Program-made: the position numbers and the translations under genes | Assembly (NCBI GenBank): GCA_032164295.1 | Contig: JAJHTX010000005.1 | Span: 1,364,001-1,428,000 of the forward strand | Source: Inonotus obliquus | Lineage: Eukaryota; Basidiomycota; Agaricomycetes; Hymenochaetales; Hymenochaetaceae | Length of the DNA: 64,000 nt | Reading direction: 5' to 3' | Shown: positions 24,601-36,042 of the stretch, piece after piece | Layout: each line of letters begins with the position of its first letter | How positions within the stretch are numbered: the stretch's first letter is position 1 | The notes under the pieces: model-generated | What the model was told of the DNA's origin: nothing | Database searches by the model: none | The model's input: only the letters and a program-made list of their open reading frames with translations

Positions 24601-25573
24601 AGCTCTACCTGGAAATGGCCGTGAAAGCTCAGAAGAAGGGAGATGAAGGTCAGTTCTTCCTCACTCCAAGAATTGTCGGATTGCCGAGTGACGGAGAACT
24701 CCTCAGACGCATACCAAGAATCATACGACAAGTTCCTGAGTTTCATTCAGTCTTCTGACGTCTATAGGGTGGATCGGCTATTTGGATTGTTGCCTTCTGA
24801 AGGTACGCTAGAATTTGCGCAGTAAATATTTGTTCCTCAAACTCGTGCCATAGATATGTTCGAAGCAAGGGCAATTCTTTTGGGCCGTCTCGGAAGGCAT
24901 GTGAATGCTCTGGAGATCTATGTCTATCGTCTTGAAGACTACAAGAAAGCGGAAGAGTGGGCTTAAATTCTCCTTCCTATTTTACACCGACTTATTCCAA
25001 TATTTTCAGGTACTGCAAGAGCATTTACACGCCCAACTCACCCACACAGGATATTTTCCTATCATTGCTCAAGATCTACCTCGAGCCTTCCCCTCAAATA
25101 CAACGGTCACAGCAGCAACCTAGTCTCCTCCAACCGGCGCTTGAGCTCATTAGCAGGCAAAGTCCGCGCCTTGACACTCTAGAAACTCTGCGACTCCTTC
25201 CTCCCCTGGTACCTGCTCAGGATGTTCGCGCCTTCTTATTCGACGCGGCACGCGCACCGATATTCGATACGAAAGTCGTGCGTGAGACTCGGAAGGGGTA
25301 TAATGATCAGGTTGGACGAAGATTGATGACGTTGCAGAGTCGGAGAGTAAGGGTGACAGATCAACGAATGTGTGTCCTTTCCTTTATATCTAGTATATGC
25401 GGATGCTTGTACTCATGACGAACTCCTTTGACAGATGTCCTCAATGTCACAAGCGGCTTGGGGCAAGCAGCGTCATTGCGGTTCATTCTCCGCGGGGCGA
25501 GGTAACGCACTATCAGTGTCGCGAGGCATTTGCGAGTACCAGGAAACGTGCTGAGCAAGGACGCGTGCATTGA
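21676..25573 (+). CDS. VPS39: Vam6/VPS39-type HOPS tethering subunit
   Basis: Vacuolar/late-endosomal tethering protein of the Vam6/VPS39/TRAP1 family, about 1,000 aa in roughly a dozen exons. The start MRPFHEPISLVGGIKEKIES leads into a citron-homology (CNH) propeller: GDRLFLGTALGNLLVYNV, then VVTLYPFPDLVPPTPL. The alpha-solenoid follows: ELIVEEKYTDALALLDNIEE, then FRKGEFDVALNTFIELDINP with the family phrase AKVVALYPEV. The Vps39-1 region contains VEALLRYLPDRRPRIG. The end is the cysteine-rich Vps39-2 motif RCPQCHKRLGASSVIAVHSP...VTHYQC, with the stop at 25571-25573. By family knowledge it links Rab7/Ypt7 to HOPS for vacuole fusion. Several internal exon borders, especially 23650-24900, are approximate. 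Confidence 0.85.
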
Positions 25574-25762
25574 TTTTAGACGTTTCCTGTTGGTATCGGT
25601 TTCTTGCATCTGTGCTATGCGCATTGTCACTTCTACTTTCCTTCTTCACGTCATATTCTTAGAATCACCCGCAGTCATGTAGCATTAATATGAATATACC
25701 ATGCAATTAGTTAGTTACAGTAAGTAAGAAGACTTCGTCTGCGCAACATTGAACAAACTAGC

Positions 25763-28030
25763 TCAATCATCGTCTCCATCTTCATCTGCAAATAAGTTTG
25801 GTCCATCGAATAGGTGTGGCACCTTGGACATTTCGGCGAGAGCATGAACTGGGGAAGGCAAATATGGACTTTTACGCGAATGGGTAATCTCGGGTACCAA
25901 GCCTCGATCAGCATCAGGCAAAGGACTGGTTTGCATACTAGTCATCGGAGCAGCAATAGTATGCACTCCATCGTTTCTGGCCACGGAAGCACCGGCTGAA
26001 GGATGTGTCGCGATGCTAGCCACCTCGCGTTCGCCTTCGGCATTGGGCATCATACTGTCAAATTCTTGAGGGGCACAGAGCGCAGGCGAGTTCGAAAATA
26101 TCGATGACACGAGGCGTTCGTTGTTAATTCGGTTCGATGATACGCCTTTCTGAATCGATTCCTCGTCGTTGTCAGGAACGAACCGCAAAGGGAACCTTGA
26201 AAACGTCGGAGTCCGAGGGCTTTTTGCCTCGATATGAAACGAGACTTTGTCAGAATTAAAGGGGTTATGGACCCCGTTCGGAACATTTTCGTCGAGCGCC
26301 AGAATACTACTGACGGTATCTTGAAGTGGGAACGTAAATCGCGGTCTATTCTCCGTTTTCGTTGAAGATCTACGGGTAGGGGAAGTGACAAACCGTCGAG
26401 GTGGTATCTGAAAGATCGGATGGTCTTCGACTTGCGGACTCAATGGGGAAAGGGATGTCCTAATGTTCCTATGTACGGATCCTGAGTTGGTTGATTTACT
26501 CTCGGCAATAGGTTGCACATCCATTTGATCGTCAGCATCAGCAATGTCCATCAGCATGTCCATACACTCGTCAGTGTTACTCGTTTCGTCTTCAGCATAG
26601 ACGACATCTTCTTCCGAGTACGAAGGAAGCATCGTAGTCAGTGGCACGAAGGGTTTGTAGTCAGTGTTCCGATTCGAAGGTGAATAGCCGACGCCGAAGC
26701 GTTGAAGTTCTTCTATACCAGTTGTCTGATGATGACTAATGGCGGGTGCAGGAGAGGACTGAGAGTTTTGAAGTTCAGTGAGAGGGAGTTGAAGCGATTC
26801 TTTAGCATCGTAAATACAGGAAGTTGAGAGCTCTTGTAGTATTGGAGATTCATTAAGACGAAGCTGAGCCGCTATGCGATATTTGGACGACAAGTCAGTC
26901 GGCCTCTTAGGCGTCTGAACTTCTCGCGACTTAGGTATTATCCGTTGTGGAAGAGAGGCATTGGGTAAGAAGTCTGAATTTGGCAATGCACGAGTTCCAT
27001 GGTCTTCGGCTTCGATGTCAGAAACGTCCATATCATATTGGCGAGCTTTGGAGTATTTGTCTCCAGCATCTGAGAACTGAAGCTCCGAGAATCCCGAGTC
27101 TGGGTAGCTAGAATTCGAATGAACATCCTGCAGAGGAGAAACTCTATCCGAGAAGCTGATGGACTCGATATCTGCAATAGATCTCTCAGCAACAACAGAG
27201 GATGAGCGAGCGGAGACGCCTGAAGCAGAGTAAAGCCGATCGTCATCAGAGGACAAGAGAGTTCGGATAGATTTCTGCTGAGCCAGTAGCTGTGACTGGC
27301 CGAATGCGACTTTCCTTGTGGGTGAGTCATAGTGAAAAGATGAAGATGAAGAGTTTGAAGCAATTTCTTCAGCTCTCTGAGCGGACAACAGCGTTAGTAT
27401 GATTCTTGACTGCAGGATCGAATTTGACGTCTAACCTGTCTCTTCCTCGTATCACCATCAGTTAAATTGGACTCTCTCCTACGGGTGATAGCGGTAGGTC
27501 TTGCGTTCACGCCCTTTAATCCAGCAAGGTCAGGCTGGCGAAGAATGCATTTCATTGTCGCTTTCAGTCCAGTGGCTGGTAAATCAATCAGCAGGTAGGA
27601 AACCAAGTACCCTCTACTCCACTTACGTTCATTGACATCTAGATCTTCCAGTATCTTCGAGCGCTTCAAGAGATGTTGTCTGTTCGAACGCGGGCTTGAA
27701 CTCGAAGGCAGACGTTGCGAAGGTGTCTTTGGCTGGATTAAAGGTGTTCTCGAGTTGTTTTGTTGCAGATCCTTCCTCGCATGAGCAAACTTGATATCCT
27801 CTATGCGCCCATTTGGCGTAGGGCGGCGCTCCTCACCCTCAAGACTATTGTTCCTGAGTCCACGGACTAGAATCTGATGTTTCTGTTTCATGAAATGACC
27901 TTTCTGTGTCCGTCCGGCGACATCTTTCGTTCTCGTCCTCGCGGAGTTCCTGATAAAAGTTGGTTTAGAACTCACGAAAGAGAGAATTTATGTCTAACCT
28001 CCTTCCTCCCATGTAATTTGCACCAGCCAT
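25763..28030 (-). CDS. Hypothetical protein, long and mostly disordered
   Basis: I do not recognise this gene. The proposed start is 28030 (MAGANYMGGRR), with an intron to NSARTRTKDVAGRTQKG, a basic segment QHLLKRSKILEDLDVNE, a short block ATMKCILRQPDLAGLKGVNA after another intron, and then a long last exon to 25763. The long exon is rich in Ser, Asp and Glu with acidic patches (DECMDMLMDIADADDQMDV) and many Ser/Thr-Pro sites (PRTPTFSRF, SPLSPQVEDHP) that could be kinase targets. It ends FADEDGDDD. There is no membrane segment or catalytic motif. The composition suggests a nuclear regulatory or scaffold protein, but that is inference. The frame stays open upstream to 28303, so an alternative longer N-terminus is possible. 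It is divergent from the CPSF6-like gene. Confidence 0.65.
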
Positions 28031-28521
28031 CCTGAGCGTGCGGGTATACCAACCGATTCTGGTTGAGGTGCAGAGAGGAAAGTCCATTCCCCCACCTGAT
28101 GCTGATGAATGAGAGGCGTGAGAACAATCACGTGGCATTCCGAGCGTCTCTCGGTGCGGAGTCGAGCGCGTCTTCGTGAATCTCTCCTTTACACTCACCA
28201 TCACCACATCCACCAACCGCACACGAAACACTGCATCGTCATCGGTAAATATCAGTTGGGTCAGCTCATACGCTTGTATCATCTCTTCCTGTTGAACATT
28301 CATCCATGTACGTGGCTTGTGGCATTCTTGTTGTATTCCTTACGAGCGTCTTCCATGTACCGAACTTTCTGACGGTTTTCTCCTGTTTCGTTCGTTCATT
28401 GTACTCAGATTACCAGAAAAACTCGATTGCACTACTGTCCTCTTTAGCAGCTTCAACGAAGTTTCTTACATCCACCATTTGCTGTGTCTATTTAAGTTGT
28501 CCCGCGCAGTGAGTCATTACC

Positions 28522-29976
28522 ATGCCTGAGGACGATTTCGATATCTACGGCGAAGACGATGGCTTCGGTTCTGCCATGGGTCCTGAGGTGAGTTCGTGGG
28601 CTGTGTTTGGCTGTTGAGTTCGTTGACACGGTGAGTGCTAGATCACGAATGAATACGAGCAGCAGACTACGGAAGAACCAGCAACACCAGTTCACGACCC
28701 ATCAGTAGGCGAAAAGCGACCGCGCGAAGAAGAGACTCCGGAAGGCAACGTACAAGACTCTTCTAAGGATCGTGATACTTCACAGACACCGAATACCAAT
28801 ATCTCAAATTCCCCTGCTTTGAGCAACACAAATGTGGGTAATAACGCGATGAATGGGAATACAGGTATAGGAGCAACGAGTTTACCAACGAACCCCAACC
28901 TGGACGCTTTGTATGTCGGTGAATTGCATTGGGTCTGTTTATCTCCTTGTCGTTCTTCGATATACATGTATTCTGAAATCGTTTTCATACTGTGTTTTTT
29001 GTATGTAAAGTGGACTACGGATGAAGACTTGCGCCAAATCGCCTTGGGTATTGGCGTAAATATCGAACTCAAGGACATCACCTTCTCCGAACATAAAGTC
29101 AATGGAAAGAGCAAGGGGTACAAGAAGTTGCCACCTAGCGTTGTTCTCCCGCTGACTCGACTATTCCAGGATTGCATTCATCGAATGCCACGGTCCAGAA
29201 AATGCGAACTTGCTGAAAAACTGGTTCGACAAAAAGTGGGCTCAGTTATTCGTAAGCTGCGGCAGTATTCTGATCTTTGTCCTAGCGAGGTGCAAGGACG
29301 ACGTCCTACCACAAACCTTAGTTCTTCAACACAGGGAAATCCATTCCGCACTCTTCCAAAAGGTAGTCTAATTTCATATCGCGAGCTCCCTTATTGACAT
29401 ATTCCATTAGAACCACCGCCACGCGACCAGCGTACAAGCCACCATAACAATCAGAACCAACAAGGTCGTTTCCGGGGTGGTAGCCAGCCCAACAATCCTG
29501 GTATAACTTCAGCCCAAATGCGGGGAGGTGCACCCGGAATGATGCGCGGTAATAGTCCAATGGCTGGAGGAGCTATACCCGGTCTACCGACCATGGGAGG
29601 GGTGAACATGATGAATATGATGGCCGGTATGACAAACCAGTTTGGGAACATGCCGTTCGCTGGAAGAGGTGCTGGGATGATCCCACAGGGACCAAGAGGC
29701 GGGATGATGAATGGTAACTTTGGTGGTGGAAGAGGTGGAGGTATGATGGGAGGTATGGGTGCGTTATTCTTCGAGAACTGGTTCTTTTCCTTAATCTGAC
29801 TCTTTTCTCTAATCTGACTGATTCTAGCAGGGATGGGCATGGTGAACCCGATGGGTGGACGAGGTGGTTTCAATAACCAAGGAGGCGGAGGTCATTTCAA
29901 CCCAGCTTTCATGCAAAACCAGAACGTCGGTCAGTTTGACGGTCCTAGAAAGCGTTTCAAGATGGAGGGTGGTTGA
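28522..29976 (+). CDS. RRM protein similar to CPSF6/CFIm68
   Basis: RNA-binding protein resembling the large subunit of cleavage factor Im, which acts in mRNA 3'-end processing. The acidic N-terminus [20 protein letters not shown] is followed by a Ser/Thr-rich spacer. The single RRM is assembled over several introns: RNP2 LYVGELHW, then [11 protein letters not shown] and [18 protein letters not shown] (RNP1). Next comes [20 protein letters not shown], which matches the segment after the RRM in CPSF6-type proteins. The C-terminus is Gly/Met-rich ([12 protein letters not shown]) and ends [10 protein letters not shown]. The phrase WTTDEDL with NGKSKG is the main reason for the CPSF6 assignment; a more distant Gly-rich RRM protein is the alternative. 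Confidence 0.78.
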
Positions 29977-30265
29977 TTCGTCTTCTTACCCTGTTCGGCG
30001 TCCTTTCTCTGCACTTCTTTCCGAGATTTTACATTCACTTTGATATTGTACTGTACATGCATACGATATATCCATGCGAGAAAGATGAGATGAGACGTGA
30101 GAAATGTACATGATTTAGACTGCCTTTTTGTGACTTCGTTGCTGGGACGACACGTCGATCACACCTGAACTTGGCTCTGCTCTATCCCCACTACTCTTCT
30201 GCAAAATATGTGCTCCTCGTTGAATTAATTTTTCTTCATCTGCAATTCGAAAACATCTGGGTTTC

Positions 30266-32629
30266 ATGAGCAAGGAAGACCTAGAACTTCAGATGCCTTC
30301 CGAACTACGTGGAGACGCACAGCACAGCCGACCGTTCCTACGTTCCCAACCTACCCAAGATGGAGTTCCTACAAGGCGGGGTATTCTTCGGGTTACGGTC
30401 GACGTACCGTCTGCACCACAAAAGACTGCTCAGGAGCATTCACCACCTCGTTGGAGGACGAAGGAGTTCTTGTTTTATTATGTGGTGTTCGCCGTCGTTG
30501 TGCCGATCATGGTGTGGAAACCGATTTCTCTGAGTCGAGGTTCGTCCTTTCATGAGACGTTCATGGGAGAAGAGAGCACTTAGATGCTTTGCTTGTAGAA
30601 ACGCATCCTAATTATCATTCATTCGAATCAAAATTGAGTGACGGGTGGATATTCGGACGCAAAATTGTGAGTAGCTTCGTGCACATTAATGTTGGTCTTG
30701 TCTGGGCTCCTGCTGATGCTGAACTTACGTCGTCCAGGACAACAGTGATGCCCAATTCCAAACATTCCGAGACAACTTCCCTATTCTCACCGTAATCGCG
30801 CTCTTCTTCCTCATCAACAAATACGTGTACATTCGTCTGTTCCTTCGATCGACATTACCGGCCGATGGATCGCGTTTACACCTCATACCATTCATCCTGG
30901 GCTTCTCTACGCTTTTTCTCTTGGGTCTTCATGGATCGAGTACACTCAAGATATTATTCATCCTGAGTGTTAATTACGGGATTGCTAAAAGATGCGGGTC
31001 ATCGAGAGTGAATCCATTATTGACGTGGATTTTTAATATGGGCGTGTTGTTCGCGATTGAGAGGAATGCTGGGTTTCGGTATGCTAGTATCTCTCCATCC
31101 CTAGCTTACCTGGTGCGTACCTTGTATCTCAGCTTTCCGAGCCCACTGTACTTGTTCTGACCCGACCCTCCATCAGGATAGGATAACAGGATCGTACGCA
31201 CGTTGGTTCATACCCTTCAACATCACGATGCTCCGTCTAGTCTCATTCAACATGGACTATTACTGGGCGTGTAGTGCCTCCAAATCGAGCCGAGTATGTG
31301 TTCATTCCATTATTACCAGAACTCGAAGCGTCTTACATAGCACGAAGCATACAATTGTAGATTCCGGAATGAGCTACAAAGAGCGAACGACAACTCCGCA
31401 TGACCTGGAGGTGTATTCTTTCGGGAATTACCTTGCCTATGTTCTGTATCCGCCTTTGTTCATCGCGGGACCGATTATGACGTTTAATGATTTTATGTGG
31501 CAGGTAAAGCCTCGCCTATTGATCCCTAGTCTCTTTTCTCCGCTAACATGGTTCTTGAACAGCACATCAGACCAACGAATGTTCCTTCGTGGAACACGGT
31601 TGGGAGATACCTCTTCAGATTCATCGCGTGTTTCTTGACAATGGAGTTGATCCTCCATTTCATGTACGTGGTGGCTATCAAGGATACAGCAGCGTGGAAA
31701 GGGGACACACCGTTTGAACTTAGTATGGTGGGATTATGGAACTTGTTTATTGTCTGGTTAAAGGTAGCGTTGATGTTTCCATCTACCATGCGGATTGAGA
31801 AAGGGCTCTGAAATGGCCCAACCAGCTACTTTTACCATGGCGCTTCTTCCGACTATGGGCATTGTCAGACGGGTTGGAACCTCAGGAAAACATGCTGCGG
31901 TGTATGGCAAATAATTACTCGACGTTGGGCTTCTGGCGAGCGTGGCACAGGAGTTTCAATTTGTGGATTGTCAGGTAACTGTGGCTTGCTTTCTCCCAGG
32001 CTGATGTAAGAGCTGACATTCGTGAAGATACATATACATTCCCCTCGGTGGCACCAAAAACCTCCTGGTATCAACCGCGCTTATATTCACCTTCGTCGCT
32101 CTTTGGCATGATTTGACATTCCGACTACTTGCTTGGGGCTGGTTGGTTACTCTATTCATTGTACCCGAAGTTGCCGCCCGTTATGTCCTGCCTTCCGCTA
32201 AGGTTACCATCTAATCCTCTTGGTTAAAAAGACATGTTGATCTCATATATTTTGTAGTTCGGAAGTCGATCATGGTACCGACATGCTTGCGCTTTGGGAG
32301 GCGTCGGGAACGGCTTAATGATGCTGAGTGCAAATCTCGTCGGTTTTGTCATCGGTGTCGACGGAATGAAATACTTGGCTGGACAGGTTTTCGGGACGTT
32401 AGAAGGTGAGCGTCAACTCGAAAATCGACTTCCGTTTCTCCGCTGATTTACTTTGATATAACGGTAGGACTGCGATTCCTACTGGTTGCTTGTTCGTGTA
32501 TCTTTGTCTGTATTCAGGTCATGTTTGAGTACAGGTAACGACGACCCTCTGATACGAATGGAATTGCTCTGATGCATGGATTATAACAGGGAGGAAGAAA
32601 TGCGAAACGGGATTTATCGAAAATGCTAG
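30266..32629 (+). CDS. GUP1: MBOAT O-acyltransferase, GUP1-like
   Basis: Multi-pass membrane acyltransferase of the ER, related to yeast Gup1, which adds a long fatty acid to GPI anchors during remodelling. About eight to nine exons. The soluble N-terminus ([16 protein letters not shown]) precedes the first transmembrane helix [17 protein letters not shown]. Later blocks typical of Gup1 include [52 protein letters not shown] and [19 protein letters not shown]. The MBOAT core has [23 protein letters not shown] and the invariant histidine in [18 protein letters not shown]. The C-terminus is [12 protein letters not shown]. The start at 30266 is the first ATG in frame. All key motifs are intact. 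Confidence 0.88.
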
Positions 32630-32858
32630 CGACGCACTTCATCCATTGGTTGTCGTCAGTCGGAGATATCGATGATCTCGTCTTTTAATCCGAACTCTTT
32701 TGCGCATGCCTCGGCGTATAGGATTTTCGATAGTATTTACGCACTGTAGCTTATTCCGTGCCCTTAATTACTTGCTGTGTACTTAGAACGGACCTTGCTT
32801 TCTTTCTATGATTATCCACCCTTCGCTTTTCTCTCACTGCGTGTATGCGTCTGCGTGA

Positions 32859-34418
32859 ATGTCCTCCCTAGACCAAAAACTTCAAGCGGCATTGGACTCG
32901 CGAAGAAATCGTAACATCCTCCGTCGTCTACCCTCTCCAACACGTTCATGCGCCTCTTTTCAACATACGCAAAACTCCGACTCAGATCTAGTCGACTTCG
33001 TTTCAAACGATTACCTCTCGCTTACAACCTACCCACCCCTCCGCACGCACCTCCTCAACTCTCTCCAATCGTCCCCGACGACGATCCTAGGCTCAGGCGG
33101 ATCACGACTCCTCGTCAACCCATCCGTACACGATACCCTCGAAAAGAGATTGAAAACCTTCTTCGGAGCACAAGAAGCATTATTGTTCAATAGCGGGTTC
33201 GATGCCAACGTTAGCCTTTTTGCTTGTGTACCGCAAGTTGGGGATGTCGTGGTGTATGATGAGTTTGTACATGCGAGTGTGCATGATGGATTGCGTTCGT
33301 CGAGGCTTGCTAGGGAGTCTGCAGGGGCAGGGGAGAAGGCTTTCGTACCTTTCGCTCACAATTCTCCCCAAGCGCTACGAACTATCCTAAAATCTCTTCT
33401 CGCGTCCCCGAGACGCAGTCCATCTATCCTCTCAGGCGAATCGAACATATTCATAGCAGTTGAAGCTCTGTACAGTATGGACGGTACAATTTCCCCTTTA
33501 CCACTTTACACATCCATCATTTCAGAGTTATTTCCAAGAGGGAACGCTCATTTGATCGTTGACGAAGCTCATTCGACTGGGTTGGTTGGTCCGTTGGGTA
33601 AAGGACTTGTCGCGTATTATGGATTGGAAGAGAGGGTATTTGCTAGGTTGCATACGTTTGGGAAGGCGTTGGGGAGTAGTGGAGGTGAGTTCTTTCGTTT
33701 CCTGGACCTGGCTTGGTTGATTGTATGCGTGTGAGATGTTGATTTTCGGATTTACAGCGGTGATCTTGACGAGCCCGCTTGTGAAGGAGTATCTACTCAA
33801 TTACGCACGCCCATTGATATATACGACTGCACTTAGCTGCGCAAATGTCGTTGCTATCAATTGTTCATTCGATTTGTTGGAGGACGGTACAACCACAAAG
33901 GTTAGTATAGAGCATCCAAAATCACTACCCCGTCCCATCATACCATCATACTTGTACACAAGTGTTTGGCTGAACCTCGTCCATTCATCCAGCTCGCAAA
34001 AACGCTCCAAGATCTCATCCAATATACACTAACGCTCCTCCGTCGACAACTCTCTCAATTTCCTCCGACATTAATCACCCTACCTCCCCATCTCTCTTCC
34101 ACCTCTCTCAACGCCTCTTGCGCTCCTTCCTCAAGCTCATCATCCCCGAACCTCTTCTCACCAGTAATCCCAATACTAACACCCACACCTCGTCCTCTCT
34201 CCGCCCACCTCCGCCAACTCGGTCTAAACGCCCGTCCAATATCTTGGCCAACAGTTCCGAAGGGAAAGGACCGCGTACGTGTATGTTTACATGCTGGGAA
34301 TACGAGAGAGGGTGTGGAGAGGTTGGTCGATGGTGTTGTTTCGTGGGCTCAGGAGGAGGTGAAGCGGATGAGCACGGAGACGAAAATTGTCGATGACTTG
34401 GTACAAGCGAAGCTCTGA
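32859..34418 (+). CDS. BioF-like 8-amino-7-oxononanoate synthase (PLP alpha-oxoamine synthase)
   Basis: Pyridoxal-phosphate enzyme of the alpha-oxoamine synthase family, in the branch that condenses pimeloyl thioester with alanine for biotin synthesis. Three exons. Visible blocks: DFVSNDYLSLTTYPPLR near residue 45, GSGGSRLLVNPSVHDTLEK, ALLFNSGFDANVSLF, VVVYDEFVHASVHDGL (the His that stacks on PLP), the DEAHSTGLVGPLGKG aspartate loop, and HTFGKALGSSG with the Schiff-base lysine. The intron after GSSG leads to AVILTSPLVKEYLLNYARP; a second leads to LAKTLQDLIQ. The last three residues are AKL, a recognised variant of the C-terminal peroxisome signal PTS1, which fits the known peroxisomal BioF of other fungi. 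A 5-aminolevulinate synthase is unlikely, since no mitochondrial presequence is seen. Confidence 0.85.
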
Positions 34419-34445
34419 GAAGCGACGTTGCGCGGCGCGAGGGTG

Positions 34446-35226
34446 TCAATCGCGCAAAGCCTCGATCTCTTTAGAACTTGATTCGAGATATTCGTCGTAT
34501 TTACTCTGGTACAATGCTTGTAGAGTAATAAAATAATCGGGAGTCAGAAAAAAGCACAATAAAACTCATTAAATTTAAAGCGTTACCTGGTAATTTAGAT
34601 TGAGCGCGTAGTCGAGCGACGGATTCTCTATTATGTTGGACTGCTGCTAGCTGAGCGTGTTTGATCGTACCTAAAGACAGTTGGAAGAATAGACGTGAGA
34701 AATCCAAACGCTTGACGAATAGTAGGAGGGTAGAGGGTGGTGGTAAGAGACGGACCAGATACATGAATAACATTCGGCACGTACACCCTCCCTTGCATCT
34801 TCCTAACACACGTAACAGCACCCCACGCAATCCGATGATGATCTCTCCCAACTCGAACAATACACAAATTCGTCGTCGGTGAGAAGTACTTCACTTTCAC
34901 ATTCACACATACGACACCGTCGAGTCAAGTTAAATAACAAAATCATCCTTTATAAACTCCGGCTTGATAGAATGGTACTCACCGGTTAACGAAGACCCAA
35001 CAGCTCCCCAACCGGTATCTCCAAAATTGCTTATCACACTTTCTCTCAACGCATTCCAAACGTGTTTACTGGTGAGGCCCTCGGAGGGTGCGTACGTCGC
35101 GATACCGTCAGGTGTAAATGGTACGAACTCCACGAGCAGCCATCTGTTCTATCGCATGTATAGAATTAGTATGGTTTTTGCTTTCGACTTGGGGAACGCG
35201 GCGAAACATACCTTGAAGCGAACCAT
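34446..35226 (-). CDS. POP5: RNase P/MRP subunit POP5-like protein
   Basis: Small protein subunit of the nuclear ribonucleoproteins that process tRNA and rRNA precursors. Exon 1 is only MVRFK (35226 leftwards), followed by an intron and NRWLLVEFVPFTPDG. Then come KHVWNALRESVISNFGDTGW, GAVGSSLT, VKYFSPTTNLCIVRVGRDHH-RIAWGAVT and HVSG-GTIKHAQLAAVQHNRE, all characteristic of Pop5. A further intron joins SKLP to ALYQSKYDEYLESSSKEIEA, ending LRD at 34446. It is convergent with the BioF-like gene, and only 27 bp separate the two stop codons. Five to six exons for a product of about 160-170 aa. Confidence 0.87.
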
Positions 35227-36042
35227 TTGGGCGGATGGCAACGCTCAAACTAACTCGAGCGCGGCTCTGAAAGAAGCGTCGATCTTTGCAGATCTAAAGA
35301 TCTTTATATTTCAGCTCCGATTTCAATTCCGTTCGGCACCAGAAAACCATAACCATCTCAATCGAGAGTTCAGGATCAATACAGCCATGTCGATTCTCGA
35401 AAGCAATACCTTCACCTCCTGGTGTCTACGTTCCGAAGTCTTCTTTGACGAGAACGGCGAATTGAGCATACCTTCTCCCAAAGCACACGATATAGATGGA
35501 AAGTCCCTGTAACATAGCAGAAGAACAATTGATGTTGTAGTATCGCAACAGTACGTAGTTAAAGAAGGGTGGGACTACATAGACTGATTGGAATGGCGCC
35601 TGCATCTTGTACAGCTCCCTGATTAGATGCTTATGCTTTGTGATAGATGAAACTGTTGTCAATAAAGCAGTATCTAGTTACATCTTTCGAACGATACTTT
35701 GAACATTGCGTCTGACCTCTGCACGAGTAATTTGAATGGCTGATCTACACTGTGCATGTGACATTGTGAGCGGCACCGTCTCGGGGACCGCTACCCTGGT
35801 CGGCATTTTTCTGTAACTGACTCTACGAACAAGGGATCCACCTCAGGGAACTTCACTCCTCTTCCAAAGGGATTCGTGTCGCATTCACTCCTTCACGAGT
35901 CAGACCCAAACTCGTACTCGACCATGACACTTATGTCTTGCATTGCAATATCTCCTTCCTAACGCCTCCCGGGACGGACACCACAAGTCCATATACCGCA
36001 ATTACTTCCAGTAAAATAAACTTTACCAGAAAGAAGAATCAA
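35227..36042. other. Gap between POP5 and F-box gene A; left part of duplicated unit A
   Basis: No gene is supported. From about 35380 the sequence resembles 39227 onwards (TCCTGGTGTCTACG, AAAGCACACGAT and TAACATAGCAGAAG are shared), marking the left edge of the first duplicated unit. Confidence 0.5.
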
